NCBI RefSeq assembly: GCF_049671645.1
Contig: NZ_JBATVG010000023.1
Span: 124,001-188,000 of the forward strand
DNA length: 64,000 nucleotides
From: Castellaniella sp049671645
GTDB taxonomy: Bacteria > Pseudomonadota > Gammaproteobacteria > Burkholderiales > Burkholderiaceae_B
Direction of reading: 5' to 3'
This document shows, in pieces, positions 1 to 7,889 of the stretch; the first letter of the stretch is position 1; every line of letters begins with the position of its first letter. The notes below the pieces were generated by a model. That model was not told the origin of the DNA and searched no databases. It worked only from the letters and a program-made list of their open reading frames with translations. Both the position numbers and the translations under genes were made by a program.

Positions 1-108
1 CAGACGCTGGCCCAGTCCACGGACCCGCTGCAGATCCACCAACTCATCCTGAACGGCACCCAGCCCCCGCCCACCGACCATGCTGACCATTCAAGAGCTG
101 ATTCGTGA
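1..108 (+). CDS. ptsN: PTS IIA-Ntr component (PtsN), C-terminal fragment
   Basis: An open frame runs from the window edge to a TGA at 106-108 and overlaps the hprK start by 29 bp. The visible 35 residues (QTLAQSTDPLQIHQLILNGT, then a Pro/His/Asp-rich tail) resemble the end of a EIIA-Ntr domain, in which the last helix is followed by a short variable tail. EIIA-Ntr accepts phosphate from NPr and regulates nitrogen and potassium metabolism. The call depends mostly on position, since ptsN lies directly upstream of hprK in many betaproteobacteria. The catalytic His domain is outside the window. Confidence 0.6.
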   Translation, partial: QTLAQSTDPLQIHQLILNGTQPPPTDHADHSRADS

Positions 109-1018
109 CAACGCCGACAAGATCAGCTTCACCTGGCTAGCGGGGCAGGAAGCCGCCGCCGACCGCGCCATCCCGGACACCCGGGAAGCCGCCGCCGATC
201 TTGTCGGCCACTTGAACCTGATCCACCCCAGTCGCATCCAGGTCTTCGGCACAGAGGAAATCTCCTACTACAAACGCCTGGATTCCAAACGCCGCCGGCA
301 TCACCTGGAAGACCTGGTCGCAGGCGGCGTCCCGGCCATCGTGCTGGCGGGCGGCACCGCGCCGCCCGACGACCTGCAGGCCTTCTGCGAGGAACAGGCC
401 ATCCCCCTGGTGGGCACCCCGACCGATGCGGCCCACCTGATCGACCTGCTGCGCATTTATCTGGGCAAGCGCATCGCGCCCAAAACCACGGTGCACGGCG
501 TCTTCATGGACGTGCTGGGCCTGGGGGTGCTGATCACCGGGGAATCCGGCCTGGGGAAAAGCGAACTGGCCCTGGAACTGATTTCACGCGGCCATGGCCT
601 GGTGGCCGACGACGCCGTCGAACTGTCGCGCACCGCCCCCAATTTCGTCGAAGGCCAATGCCCGTCGCTGCTGCAGAATCTCCTGGAAGTCCGCGGCCTG
701 GGCCTGCTGGACATCCGCACGATCTTCGGTGAAACCTCCGTGCGGCGCAAGATGAAGATCAAGCTCATCGTGCACCTGGTGCGCATGACGCCCGATAATT
801 TCGAACGACTGCCCATGCAGGACGAATACCAGGACATCCTGGGCATCCCCATCCGCCGCGTCATGCTGCAGGTGGCGGCGGGCCGCAACCTGGCCGTGCT
901 GGTCGAGGCGGCCGTGCGCAATACGATCCTCAGCCTGCGCGGCATCGACACCATGGGCGAATTCATCGAACGCCAGGCCCTGGCCATCATGGAAAGCACC
1001 CGGGAGAAACGCCCTTGA
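80..1018 (+). CDS. hprK: HPr kinase/phosphorylase
   Basis: This 312-residue protein has the full length of the family. It phosphorylates a serine of HPr or NPr using ATP or pyrophosphate and can reverse the reaction. The N-terminal domain covers roughly residues 1-130. The kinase domain has a His at 139 (TVHGV), a Walker A loop GESGLGKS at 154-161, an acidic DDAVE near 178, and the family signature LEVRGLGLLDIR at 202-213. It overlaps ptsN and is followed 52 bp later by rapZ, which is the usual nitrogen-PTS arrangement of proteobacteria. There, HprK is thought to tune the nitrogen PTS rather than sugar uptake. Confidence 0.95.
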   Translation: MLTIQELIRDNADKISFTWLAGQEAAADRAIPDTREAAADLVGHLNLIHPSRIQVFGTEEISYYKRLDSKRRRHHLEDLVAGGVPAIVLAGGTAPPDDLQAFCEEQAIPLVGTPTDAAHLIDLLRIYLGKRIAPKTTVHGVFMDVLGLGVLITGESGLGKSELALELISRGHGLVADDAVELSRTAPNFVEGQCPSLLQNLLEVRGLGLLDIRTIFGETSVRRKMKIKLIVHLVRMTPDNFERLPMQDEYQDILGIPIRRVMLQVAAGRNLAVLVEAAVRNTILSLRGIDTMGEFIERQALAIMESTREKRP

Positions 1019-1070
1019 CCTCTTTCTTTTCCTTCCACGGCGCGATCCGACCGGGCCTCCGAGGCGCCCG

Positions 1071-1946
1071 ATGCTGAATATCGTCCTCATCACGGGCATT
1101 TCCGGATCGGGCAAATCCGTGGCCCTGCGCATGCTGGAGGACACCGGTTACACCTGCATCGACAACCTGCCCGTCCGCTTTCTGCATGAATTCATCGCCA
1201 GCACCCAGGACAGCGGCCTGGAACGGGTCGCCGTCTCCATCGACGTACGCACTCCGGGCGACCTGGATGAACTGCCCGGCATTCTGACCAGCCTGCGGGC
1301 CATGGGCATGGCCCTGCACGTCATTTTCCTGGACGCCGACGACCACACCCTGATGCAGCGGTATTCGGAATCCCGGCGCCGCCACCCCCTGACCGACCGC
1401 CTGCGAAAGGAAGGCCTGGACGCCTCGCTGCAGGACTGCATCAGCCGCGAACGGGATCTGCTGGCGCCCTTGCGCCACCAGGAACACGTCATCGACACAT
1501 CCGACCTGACGCCCGGGCAACTGCGCAGCTGGGTCCGCGATCTGGTCCGGGTGGACCGGGCTTCGGTCATTCTGACTTTTGAATCCTTTGCCTACAAGCG
1601 CGGCGTGCCGCACGATGCGGACCTGGTCTTCGACGTGCGCTGCCTGCCCAACCCCCACTACGACCCCCAGTTACGCCCCCTGACCGGACGCGACGAGCCG
1701 GTAGCCGCCTGGCTGGCTCAGTTCGGCAGCGTCGATGCCATGATCGAGGACATTTCCAGCTTCATCCGCAAATGGCTGCCGCTGTACATGCAGGACACGC
1801 GCAATTACCTGACGGTCGCCATCGGCTGCACCGGCGGACAGCATCGCTCGGTCTACGTTACCGAGCAACTGGCCCGGCGCTTCGCCGATCATTCACCCTT
1901 GCTGGTCCGCCACCGCAACCCGATGCTGCACACTCCGACCCCATGA
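1071..1946 (+). CDS. rapZ: RNase adapter protein RapZ (YvcJ family)
   Basis: This 291-residue protein has an N-terminal P-loop GISGSGKS at residues 9-16 and a DVRCLPNP segment near the middle. Its conserved C-terminal stretch, IGCTGGQHRSV near 252-262, is the RNA and metabolite binding half. In E. coli RapZ guides a small RNA controlling glucosamine-6-phosphate synthase to RNase E. In betaproteobacteria the target is not established, so the function here is by family. The stop codon overlaps the rlpA start in an ATGA, which suggests translational coupling. Confidence 0.95.
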   Translation: MLNIVLITGISGSGKSVALRMLEDTGYTCIDNLPVRFLHEFIASTQDSGLERVAVSIDVRTPGDLDELPGILTSLRAMGMALHVIFLDADDHTLMQRYSESRRRHPLTDRLRKEGLDASLQDCISRERDLLAPLRHQEHVIDTSDLTPGQLRSWVRDLVRVDRASVILTFESFAYKRGVPHDADLVFDVRCLPNPHYDPQLRPLTGRDEPVAAWLAQFGSVDAMIEDISSFIRKWLPLYMQDTRNYLTVAIGCTGGQHRSVYVTEQLARRFADHSPLLVRHRNPMLHTPTP

Positions 1947-2923
1947 CCCACGCCCTGCCAAACCGCCCCGCCGCCCCCGCCCGCTGGCCCGCCGCCATGC
2001 GGCCCCTGCTGGTGGGCGGCCTGTGCGTGCTGCTGGCGGTGCTGGCGGGCTGCGCCTCCCGATCCGGCGGCTACTACAAGGACGACGGCCCAGGCAGCGA
2101 CATCCCGGCCGACATCGCCTCGATCCCGGACGCCGTGCCGCGCATCGAGCGCCATGCCCCGGCGAACTTCCGGCCCTACGAGGTCTTCGGCGTGCGGTAC
2201 GTCCCCATCGGCGAAGACCAGCCCTACCGCCAGGAAGGCATCGCTTCCTGGTACGGCCGCAAATTCCATGGGGAAAAGACCGCCAACGGCGAAACCTACG
2301 ACATGTATGCCATGACGGCCGCCCACCCGACCCTGCCGATCCCCAGCTACGCCCGGGTCACCAGCCGCGCCAACGGGCGATCGGTCATCGTGCGCATCAA
2401 CGACCGCGGTCCCTTCCATTCGGGGCGGATCATCGACCTGTCCTACGTGGCCGCCGCCAAGCTGGGCCTGATCGGCCCGGGCAGCGGGCGCGTCACGGTC
2501 CAGGCCATCACCAACGCCGATATCCGCGCCGGACGCTATCCCAGCGCCCCCCTGATGGCCTCGGCCAGTCCGGTGGCCGAATCCGCCCAACCGCAAGCCC
2601 GTCCGATCAGCGCGCCGCCGTCCGCGCCGCCCGCCGCGCCCGCGCCCATGCCCGCAGCCATGACCGCCACGGCCCCGACAGCGGGGGGCATCTACCTGCA
2701 ATTCGGCGCCTTCTCCTCCGAAGACAATGCCCAGGCCCTGGCCCAACGCGTCAACGCGCAAATGGACCAGGCGCTGGGCCAGGCATCCGTCAGCTATCAG
2801 CCGCCGCTCTATAAAGTCCGCATGGGGCCGTTCCCGTCCAGGGACCAGGCCCACCACACCGCCAGCACGCTGTCGGCATCGGCCGGACTGAACCCTGTCG
2901 TTGCCATGGATCAGGGGCTTTGA
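1943..2923 (+). CDS. rlpA: Septal ring lytic transglycosylase RlpA family lipoprotein
   Basis: The ATG at 1943 overlaps the rapZ stop and places a lipoprotein signal directly at the N terminus, with lipobox VLAGC and the acylated Cys at about residue 37. The open frame extends further upstream, but that part lies inside rapZ. The 326-residue protein has a double-psi beta-barrel domain (GIASWYGRKFHGEKTANGE to the RINDRGPF and RIIDLS segments) at about 95-195. A Pro/Ala-rich linker and a C-terminal SPOR domain (IYLQFGAFSS onward) follow. The family cleaves denuded peptidoglycan at the division septum. The 3' end overlaps the convergent rsmI by 13 bp. Confidence 0.93.
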   Translation: MTHALPNRPAAPARWPAAMRPLLVGGLCVLLAVLAGCASRSGGYYKDDGPGSDIPADIASIPDAVPRIERHAPANFRPYEVFGVRYVPIGEDQPYRQEGIASWYGRKFHGEKTANGETYDMYAMTAAHPTLPIPSYARVTSRANGRSVIVRINDRGPFHSGRIIDLSYVAAAKLGLIGPGSGRVTVQAITNADIRAGRYPSAPLMASASPVAESAQPQARPISAPPSAPPAAPAPMPAAMTATAPTAGGIYLQFGAFSSEDNAQALAQRVNAQMDQALGQASVSYQPPLYKVRMGPFPSRDQAHHTASTLSASAGLNPVVAMDQGL

Positions 2924-3840
2924 CGCAGCGCCCAGGCATATAGGCGGTCACGCGGCAGCCCGGTGGCCGCCGCGCCGATCCGGGCCGCATCGCGCACGGA
3001 CAGTTCCGCCAGCAACACCCGCATCAGCCGTTCCTGATCCGCCGACAGCTCATCCTCCGTCGCGACGACCTGTTCGGGCGCATGCAGCACCAGCACGAAT
3101 TCCCCCTGACCGCGATGCGGGTCCTGCGCCAGCCAATCCAGGACCTGCCCCAGGGGCTGAGTGCTGATTTCCTCGAACCGTTTGCTCAGTTCGCGCGCCA
3201 CCGTCAGGACGCGATCCCCCCCGGCCAGTTCACACAGATCGGCCAGCGCCGCCTGCAAGCGATGCGGAGTTTCAAACATGACCACCGGCACGGGCCAGTC
3301 CAGCCAGCGCGCCAGCCATTTACGGCGCGCCTGGGCCTTGGACGGCAGAAAGCCGGCAAAGGCGAACCCGGGCTCCTCATCGCGTGTGGCGCCGCTGGCC
3401 ATCAGGGCGGCGATCACGGCGCTGGGCCCCGGCAAGGGCATGACCCGATAGCCCGCTGCCTGCACCCGGCGCACGATGCGGGCGCCGGGATCGCTGACAG
3501 CCGGCGCGCCCGCGTCGGAGACCAGGGCGATGCGCTGGCCCTGGGCCAAGCGCTGCACGATAGCGTCGGCCGCCTGCTGCTCATTGTGCCGGTGAGCCGC
3601 CAGCAAGGGCGTGGAGATGCCCCAGGCATCCAGCAAGGTCCGGCTGGTGCGGGTGTCTTCCGCCGCGATGGCATCGCAACGGCGCAAGGCTTCCCAGGCC
3701 CGCAGGCTGAAGTCGCCCAGATTGCCGATGGGGGTGGCCACCACGTACAGGCAGGCGGCGGGCCAGGTCTGCGCCGCCACCTGTTGGGCGTGACGTTTCC
3801 ACGTCACTGCCCCTTCATCCAGACCGTCTGTTTCCGTCAT
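2911..3840 (-). CDS. rsmI: 16S rRNA (cytidine(1402)-2'-O)-methyltransferase
   Basis: This is a tetrapyrrole-methylase-fold enzyme that methylates the ribose of C1402 in the decoding centre with S-adenosylmethionine. The signature LYVVATPIGNLGDFSLRA is near the N terminus, followed by AEDTRTSRTLL and VSDAGAPAVSDPG. The start at 3840 gives 309 residues and has an AGAGGA ribosome site just upstream. A longer frame to 3936 would run into yraN, so I did not use it. The gene diverges from yraN across 33 bp and converges with rlpA. The rsmI-yraN-diaA-dolP neighbourhood matches the same set in E. coli. Confidence 0.94.
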   Translation of the reverse strand: MTETDGLDEGAVTWKRHAQQVAAQTWPAACLYVVATPIGNLGDFSLRAWEALRRCDAIAAEDTRTSRTLLDAWGISTPLLAAHRHNEQQAADAIVQRLAQGQRIALVSDAGAPAVSDPGARIVRRVQAAGYRVMPLPGPSAVIAALMASGATRDEEPGFAFAGFLPSKAQARRKWLARWLDWPVPVVMFETPHRLQAALADLCELAGGDRVLTVARELSKRFEEISTQPLGQVLDWLAQDPHRGQGEFVLVLHAPEQVVATEDELSADQERLMRVLLAELSVRDAARIGAAATGLPRDRLYAWALRQSP

Positions 3841-3873
3841 ACTGAATTCCTCTTCCCGGAATGATTCCGCCCC

Positions 3874-4368
3874 ATGCCCACCGATCCCTATGCCCGGGCG
3901 CAAGAGGCCCAGCGCCTGGCCTGGCAGCGGCGTCAACGGACACTGCGCGCCTCGGCCCGCCGGCTGGCGCGGCCCACCGCGCCGGATGAACCGTCCGCCA
4001 AGGCGGGATCGCCGACACAGCGCCAGGGGCGCGCCGCCGAAGCCCTGGCAGCTCGATACCTGGAGGCCCGGGGCGTACCGACGCTGGCCCGCAATCTGCG
4101 CTGCAAGGCCGGCGAGATCGACCTGATCGCCCGCCGTGGCTCCGTCCTGATCTTCATCGAAGTGCGCCAGCGCCGCAACCAGCGCTACGGCGGCGCCGCC
4201 GCCAGTGTAAACCGGGTCAAGCAGGCCCGCCTGGTCCGGGCGGCACGATATTTTCTGCCCTTTCTGAGCCGAAAATATTTCGCCGGCAGGCCGCCGCCCT
4301 GCCGCTTCGACGTGATCAGCATCGAAAGCGGCCGTATCGACTGGATCCAGGACGCCTTCCGGATGTGA
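3874..4368 (+). CDS. yraN: UPF0102 family nuclease-fold protein (YraN)
   Basis: The 164-residue product carries the UPF0102 core from about residue 50: GRAAEALAARYLEARGVPTL, then the GEIDLIARRG motif and FIEVRQRRNQRYGGA. These fit the restriction-endonuclease-like fold of the family, with D and ExK-type residues. No function is firmly established for YraN. Compared with the usual length of about 120 residues, it has an additional Arg/Ala-rich stretch of some 45 residues at the N terminus, so a later start is possible, although no better ribosome site was seen. It precedes diaA as in E. coli. Confidence 0.88.
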   Translation: MPTDPYARAQEAQRLAWQRRQRTLRASARRLARPTAPDEPSAKAGSPTQRQGRAAEALAARYLEARGVPTLARNLRCKAGEIDLIARRGSVLIFIEVRQRRNQRYGGAAASVNRVKQARLVRAARYFLPFLSRKYFAGRPPPCRFDVISIESGRIDWIQDAFRM

Positions 4369-4406
4369 AAACGGTTACGTTCCACCATGCCCGTCCGGCG
4401 CGGTCA

Positions 4407-4415
4407 TGCGATAAT
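4407..4415 (+). promoter_or_regulatory. Candidate extended -10 promoter of diaA
   Basis: TGCGATAAT at 4407-4415 matches an extended -10 element (TGN followed by GATAAT). Initiation about 7 bp downstream would fall at or next to the ATG at 4423, so the transcript would have little or no leader. No clear -35 hexamer was found, as expected when an extended -10 is used. Confidence 0.4.
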
Positions 4416-4422
4416 CAGGCGC

Positions 4423-5016
4423 ATGGATATGACTTCCCGCATGACGTCGCACTTCGATGATGCCGTCGACACGATCAAGGCCAGCGCCCGCGAACTGGCT
4501 CCCGCCCTGGCGGCCGGGGTGGACCTGCTGTTCGGCGCGCTGACCAACAATGCCCGCATCCTGGCCTGCGGCAACGGCGGATCGGCGGCCGACGCCCAGC
4601 ACTTCGTGGCTGAACTGGTCGGCCGCTTCGAGCGCGATCGCCTGCCGCTGGCCGGCATCGCCCTGAATACCGACACCTCGATCATGACGGCGGTGGGCAA
4701 CGACTACAGCTTCGCCTCCGTCTTCGAACGCCAGGTCAATGCTTTGGGGCAGCCCGGCGACGTGCTGGTGGCCATCTCGACCAGCGGCAACTCGCCCAAC
4801 GTCCTGAAGGCCATCGAAGCCGCCCACGAACGCGAAATGCAGGTCATCGCCCTCTCCGGAAAGGGCGGTGGCCAGATCAACAGCCTGCTCTACGAGACCG
4901 ACATCCATCTGTGCGTCCCGCACGACCGCACCATGCGCATCCAGGAAGTCCACATCCTGCTGCTGCATGCGCTGTGTGACGGCATCGACGCCCTGCTCCT
5001 GGGAGACCCCCTCTGA
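4423..5016 (+). CDS. diaA: SIS-domain protein, DiaA / phosphoheptose isomerase family
   Basis: A single SIS domain fills the protein (197 residues from the ATG at 4423). The motifs are ILACGNGGSAADAQHFVAEL, ISTSGNSPNVL and the C-terminal HILLLHALCD helix. GmhA isomerases of lipopolysaccharide heptose synthesis and the DnaA-binding initiator protein DiaA belong to the same family and are often confused. I favour DiaA because yraN precedes it and a BON lipoprotein follows it, the E. coli yraN-diaA-dolP order. The stop overlaps the next start in TGATG. Starts at 4387 and 4441 are also open; 4423 is supported only by the weak AGG ahead of it. Confidence 0.82.
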   Translation: MDMTSRMTSHFDDAVDTIKASARELAPALAAGVDLLFGALTNNARILACGNGGSAADAQHFVAELVGRFERDRLPLAGIALNTDTSIMTAVGNDYSFASVFERQVNALGQPGDVLVAISTSGNSPNVLKAIEAAHEREMQVIALSGKGGGQINSLLYETDIHLCVPHDRTMRIQEVHILLLHALCDGIDALLLGDPL

Positions 5017-5744
5017 TGCCCTTGTCCGATCGCCTGTCCGCCACCCGCCCCCTGGCCCGCTGCCTGCTCAGCCTGGCCTGCCTGTCCTCACTGTCCGGCT
5101 GCGGCCTGCTGCTGATCGGCGGCACGGCCGCCACCACGACTCTCGTGGCCACGGACCGCCGCACCGCCGGCGAGCAGGTTGACGACCAGACCATCGAATT
5201 GCGGGTCTCCAGCGAAATGAACAAGGCCTTCGGCGACAAGGCCCGCGTCGTCGGCACGGCCTACGCCGGCCGGCTGCTGCTGGTGGGCGACGTGCCCACC
5301 GACGCCGACCGTCAGCAGGCCGTCACGATCGCCCGCGGCATCACCAAGGTCCGAGAGGTCGACGACTACATCCGCGTGGGCGACCTGACGCCGCTCAGCG
5401 TGCGCACCAACGACACCTGGATCACCTCGAAGGTCAAAAGCCAGTTGACGACGACCGAGAACGTGCCTTTCCGCACCATCAAGGTCACGACCGAACGCGG
5501 GATCGTCTACCTGATGGGCAAAGTCACCGCCACCGAAGGCGATCTGGCGGCCAAGGTCGTCTCGGGTGTATCCGGGGTCAACAAAGTCGTAAAATTATTC
5601 CAGATCGTGTCGCGGGAAAGCCTGATCACCGATCCCGGCAAGCCGGCGCCCGTCACGGATTCCAGCGCTTCCAGCCCTGCTGCCGCACCGGCATCATCAC
5701 CGGCAGCTGACGGCGGGGGCGCACAACCCATGCCTGTGCAATGA
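5016..5744 (+). CDS. dolP: BON-domain outer-membrane lipoprotein, DolP (YraP)-like
   Basis: This 242-residue lipoprotein has the lipobox SSLSGCG, with Cys near residue 29. Two BON domains of about 70 residues follow (roughly 55-120 and 135-200), each with the alpha/beta pattern ending in GVVYLMGKV or RLLLVGDV type strands. The C-terminal 40 residues are Ser/Ala/Pro-rich and disordered. DolP binds anionic phospholipid at the inner face of the outer membrane and supports envelope integrity and division in E. coli. The start overlaps diaA and the stop overlaps the next gene in ATGA, so four genes from yraN on are likely co-translated. Confidence 0.88.
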   Translation: MPLSDRLSATRPLARCLLSLACLSSLSGCGLLLIGGTAATTTLVATDRRTAGEQVDDQTIELRVSSEMNKAFGDKARVVGTAYAGRLLLVGDVPTDADRQQAVTIARGITKVREVDDYIRVGDLTPLSVRTNDTWITSKVKSQLTTTENVPFRTIKVTTERGIVYLMGKVTATEGDLAAKVVSGVSGVNKVVKLFQIVSRESLITDPGKPAPVTDSSASSPAAAPASSPAADGGGAQPMPVQ

Positions 5745-6235
5745 AGAAAATCGTTCTCGGCCTGGCAGCGGTGATTGCAATCGGCGCCGCTGCCCTCTGG
5801 CAATTCCAGGGTTCCGCTCAAGCGGCCCCCAATGTCGCATTCACCGATCTGCAGGGCAAGACCGTCACCACGCAAGACCTGCGCGGCAAGGTCGTGCTGG
5901 TGAAATTCTGGGCCACCAGCTGCGTCACCTGCATCGCCCAGATGCCCGACACCATCCGCCATTACCAGGATCTCAAAGCCCGGGGGTTCGACACGATCGG
6001 CGTGGCCATGCAGTATGACCCGCCCAACTACGTCAAGAACTACACGGAAACCCGCCAGCTGCCGTTCCCGGTGGTGATCGACGCCCAGGGCAAGATCGCC
6101 CAGGCGTTCGGCGACGTGCGCCTGACCCCGACCGCTTTCCTGATCGACAAACAGGGCCGCATCATCAAGCGCTACCTGGGCAATTACGATGAACAGGCCT
6201 TCCTGGCCACCGTGGAAAAGGCTCTGGCTTCATGA
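5741..6235 (+). CDS. Periplasmic thioredoxin-like (TlpA/ResA type) disulfide oxidoreductase
   Basis: This 164-residue protein has an N-terminal signal segment (KKIVLGLAAVIAIGAAALW) followed by a redoxin domain. The redox motif is CVTC in FWATSCVTCIAQMPD, and the cis-Pro loop is RLTPTAFLID. TlpA/ResA-like proteins reduce cysteines outside the cytoplasm, for example during cytochrome maturation, but the partner here is not evident. CVTC is less usual than the CxPC of the best-studied members. It overlaps dolP by ATGA upstream and argB by ATGA downstream, so it belongs to the same transcript. Confidence 0.85.
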   Translation: MKKIVLGLAAVIAIGAAALWQFQGSAQAAPNVAFTDLQGKTVTTQDLRGKVVLVKFWATSCVTCIAQMPDTIRHYQDLKARGFDTIGVAMQYDPPNYVKNYTETRQLPFPVVIDAQGKIAQAFGDVRLTPTAFLIDKQGRIIKRYLGNYDEQAFLATVEKALAS

Positions 6236-7134
6236 ATACGCTTGCGGACACCGCCCCGGCACTGTCGGCCACCATCAAGGCCGAAGTGCTCTCCGAGGCC
6301 CTGCCCTACATCCGTCGCTTCCACGGCAAGACCGTCGTCATCAAGTACGGCGGCAACGCCATGACCGACGAGCACCTGCAGCGCAGCTTCGCCCATGACG
6401 TGGTGCTGCTGAAGCTGGTCGGCTTGAACCCGGTCGTGGTGCACGGCGGCGGGCCGCAGATCAACAGCGCCCTGAAACGCATCGGCAAGGAAGGCACCTT
6501 CATCCAGGGGATGCGCGTCACCGATGCCGAGACCATGGAAGTCGTCGAATGGGTGCTGGGCGGCCAGGTCCAGCAGGACATCGTCATGATGGTCAACGAG
6601 GCCGGCGGCAAGGCCGTGGGCCTGACCGGCAAGGACGGCTGCCTGATCCAGGCGCGTAAAAAACTGATGCCCGACCCCGACCATCCCGGCGACATGCTGG
6701 ACATCGGCTTCGTGGGCGACATCGAACGCATCGAGCCGGCCGTGGTCAAGGCGCTGCAGGACGATCAGTTCATCCCCATCATCTCGTCCATCGGCTACGG
6801 CGAGGACGGCCAGGCCTACAACATCAATGCCGACGTGGTCGCCGGCAAGATGGCCGAAGTCCTGGGGGCCGAAAAACTGGTCATGCTGACCAACACCCCG
6901 GGCGTGCTGGACAAGAACGGCGAGCTGCTGCGCAGTCTGTCGGCCCAGACCATCGACACGCTGTTCCAGGACGGCACCTTGTCGGGCGGCATGCTGCCGA
7001 AGATCTCGTCGGCCCTGGATGCCGCGCGCTACGGCGTCAATTCGGTCCACATCATCGATGGCCGGGTGCCCCACTGCCTGCTGCTGGAAATCCTGACCGA
7101 CCGCGGCGTCGGCACGATGATCAGTTCGCACTGA
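6232..7134 (+). CDS. argB: Acetylglutamate kinase
   Basis: This 300-residue amino-acid kinase catalyses the second step of arginine synthesis, ATP-dependent phosphorylation of N-acetylglutamate. The N-terminal phosphate-binding strand is VVIKYGGNAM, followed by VVHGGGPQIN and the nucleotide-site stretch VMLTNTPGVLDKNGELL. The closing segment SGGMLPKISSALDAARYGV is typical. The N-terminal helix (about 30 residues before VVIKYGG) is the extension found in arginine-inhibited hexameric enzymes, so feedback control is likely. It overlaps the thioredoxin-like gene by 4 bp. Confidence 0.96.
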   Translation: MNTLADTAPALSATIKAEVLSEALPYIRRFHGKTVVIKYGGNAMTDEHLQRSFAHDVVLLKLVGLNPVVVHGGGPQINSALKRIGKEGTFIQGMRVTDAETMEVVEWVLGGQVQQDIVMMVNEAGGKAVGLTGKDGCLIQARKKLMPDPDHPGDMLDIGFVGDIERIEPAVVKALQDDQFIPIISSIGYGEDGQAYNINADVVAGKMAEVLGAEKLVMLTNTPGVLDKNGELLRSLSAQTIDTLFQDGTLSGGMLPKISSALDAARYGVNSVHIIDGRVPHCLLLEILTDRGVGTMISSH

Positions 7135-7139
7135 ATCCC

Positions 7140-7889
7140 ATGTCACCGCTACGCGCCCCCAGCCCCTTGCGGCGGGGGCGGTCCGCTCCGCCGGATGGCC
7201 CGGTCTGGCTGTTCGACCTGGACAACACCCTGCACGACGCTTCTCATGCGATCTTCGGCATGATCGACCAGCGCATGAGTTCCGCCGTCGCCCAGGCCCT
7301 GAACGTGCCGGACGATCAGGCCAACGTGCTGCGACAGCGCTACTGGAAACGCTATGGCGCCACGGCGATCGGCCTGGCGCGGCATCACAGCGTGAATCTG
7401 CGCCAATTCCTGGCCACCTGTCACGATTTCGACGTCGCCCCGCTGGTCCGAGCGGAAACCGGCCTGAAGGCCCGGCTGCGCGAACTGCCCGGCACCCGCA
7501 TCGTGCTGACCAATGCCCCCGCCCACTATGCCCGCCGCGTCCTGAAGGCGCTGGGCGTGCTGCAGGAATTCGACGGGCTCTGGGCCATCGACCACATGAT
7601 GCCCATGGGCCTGCCGCGCCCCAAGCCATCGCTGGGGCTGATGCGCCAGATCGTCGCCCGGCTGGGCGTGCCGGCGCACCGCATCATCCTGGTGGAAGAC
7701 ACCCTGCGCAACCTGAAATCCGCCCGCCAGGCGGGCCTGGGAACCGCCTACCTATACCATCCGGGCACGCCGTTCGCCCGGCAGCAGCACGGCCGCGACC
7801 TGTACGTGGACGTCCGCGTCAATCGCCTGAGCACCCTGCTGCTGCAGGCGCGCGCCGGGCGCATACCGGGCATTCGGGATCGCGCTTGA
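7140..7889 (+). CDS. HAD-superfamily pyrimidine 5'-nucleotidase-like phosphatase
   Basis: The 249-residue protein has the four HAD motifs in order: WLFDLDNTLHD (nucleophile and acid Asp), VLTNAP, the Lys in RPKPSLG, and ILVEDTLRNL. The all-helical cap between motifs I and II places it in the SDT1/PhnA-like pyrimidine nucleotidase group, which hydrolyses UMP or CMP, or damaged nucleotides in some members. The substrate cannot be read from sequence. It starts 5 bp after argB. Its last 71 bp overlap the convergent moeB. Confidence 0.85.
   Translation: MSPLRAPSPLRRGRSAPPDGPVWLFDLDNTLHDASHAIFGMIDQRMSSAVAQALNVPDDQANVLRQRYWKRYGATAIGLARHHSVNLRQFLATCHDFDVAPLVRAETGLKARLRELPGTRIVLTNAPAHYARRVLKALGVLQEFDGLWAIDHMMPMGLPRPKPSLGLMRQIVARLGVPAHRIILVEDTLRNLKSARQAGLGTAYLYHPGTPFARQQHGRDLYVDVRVNRLSTLLLQARAGRIPGIRDRA

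Noticed and set aside
4423..5016. Naming the SIS-domain gene gmhA (heptose isomerase)
   Set aside because: The neighbours yraN and dolP match the diaA locus. GmhA activity cannot be excluded from sequence, so the confidence was lowered instead.
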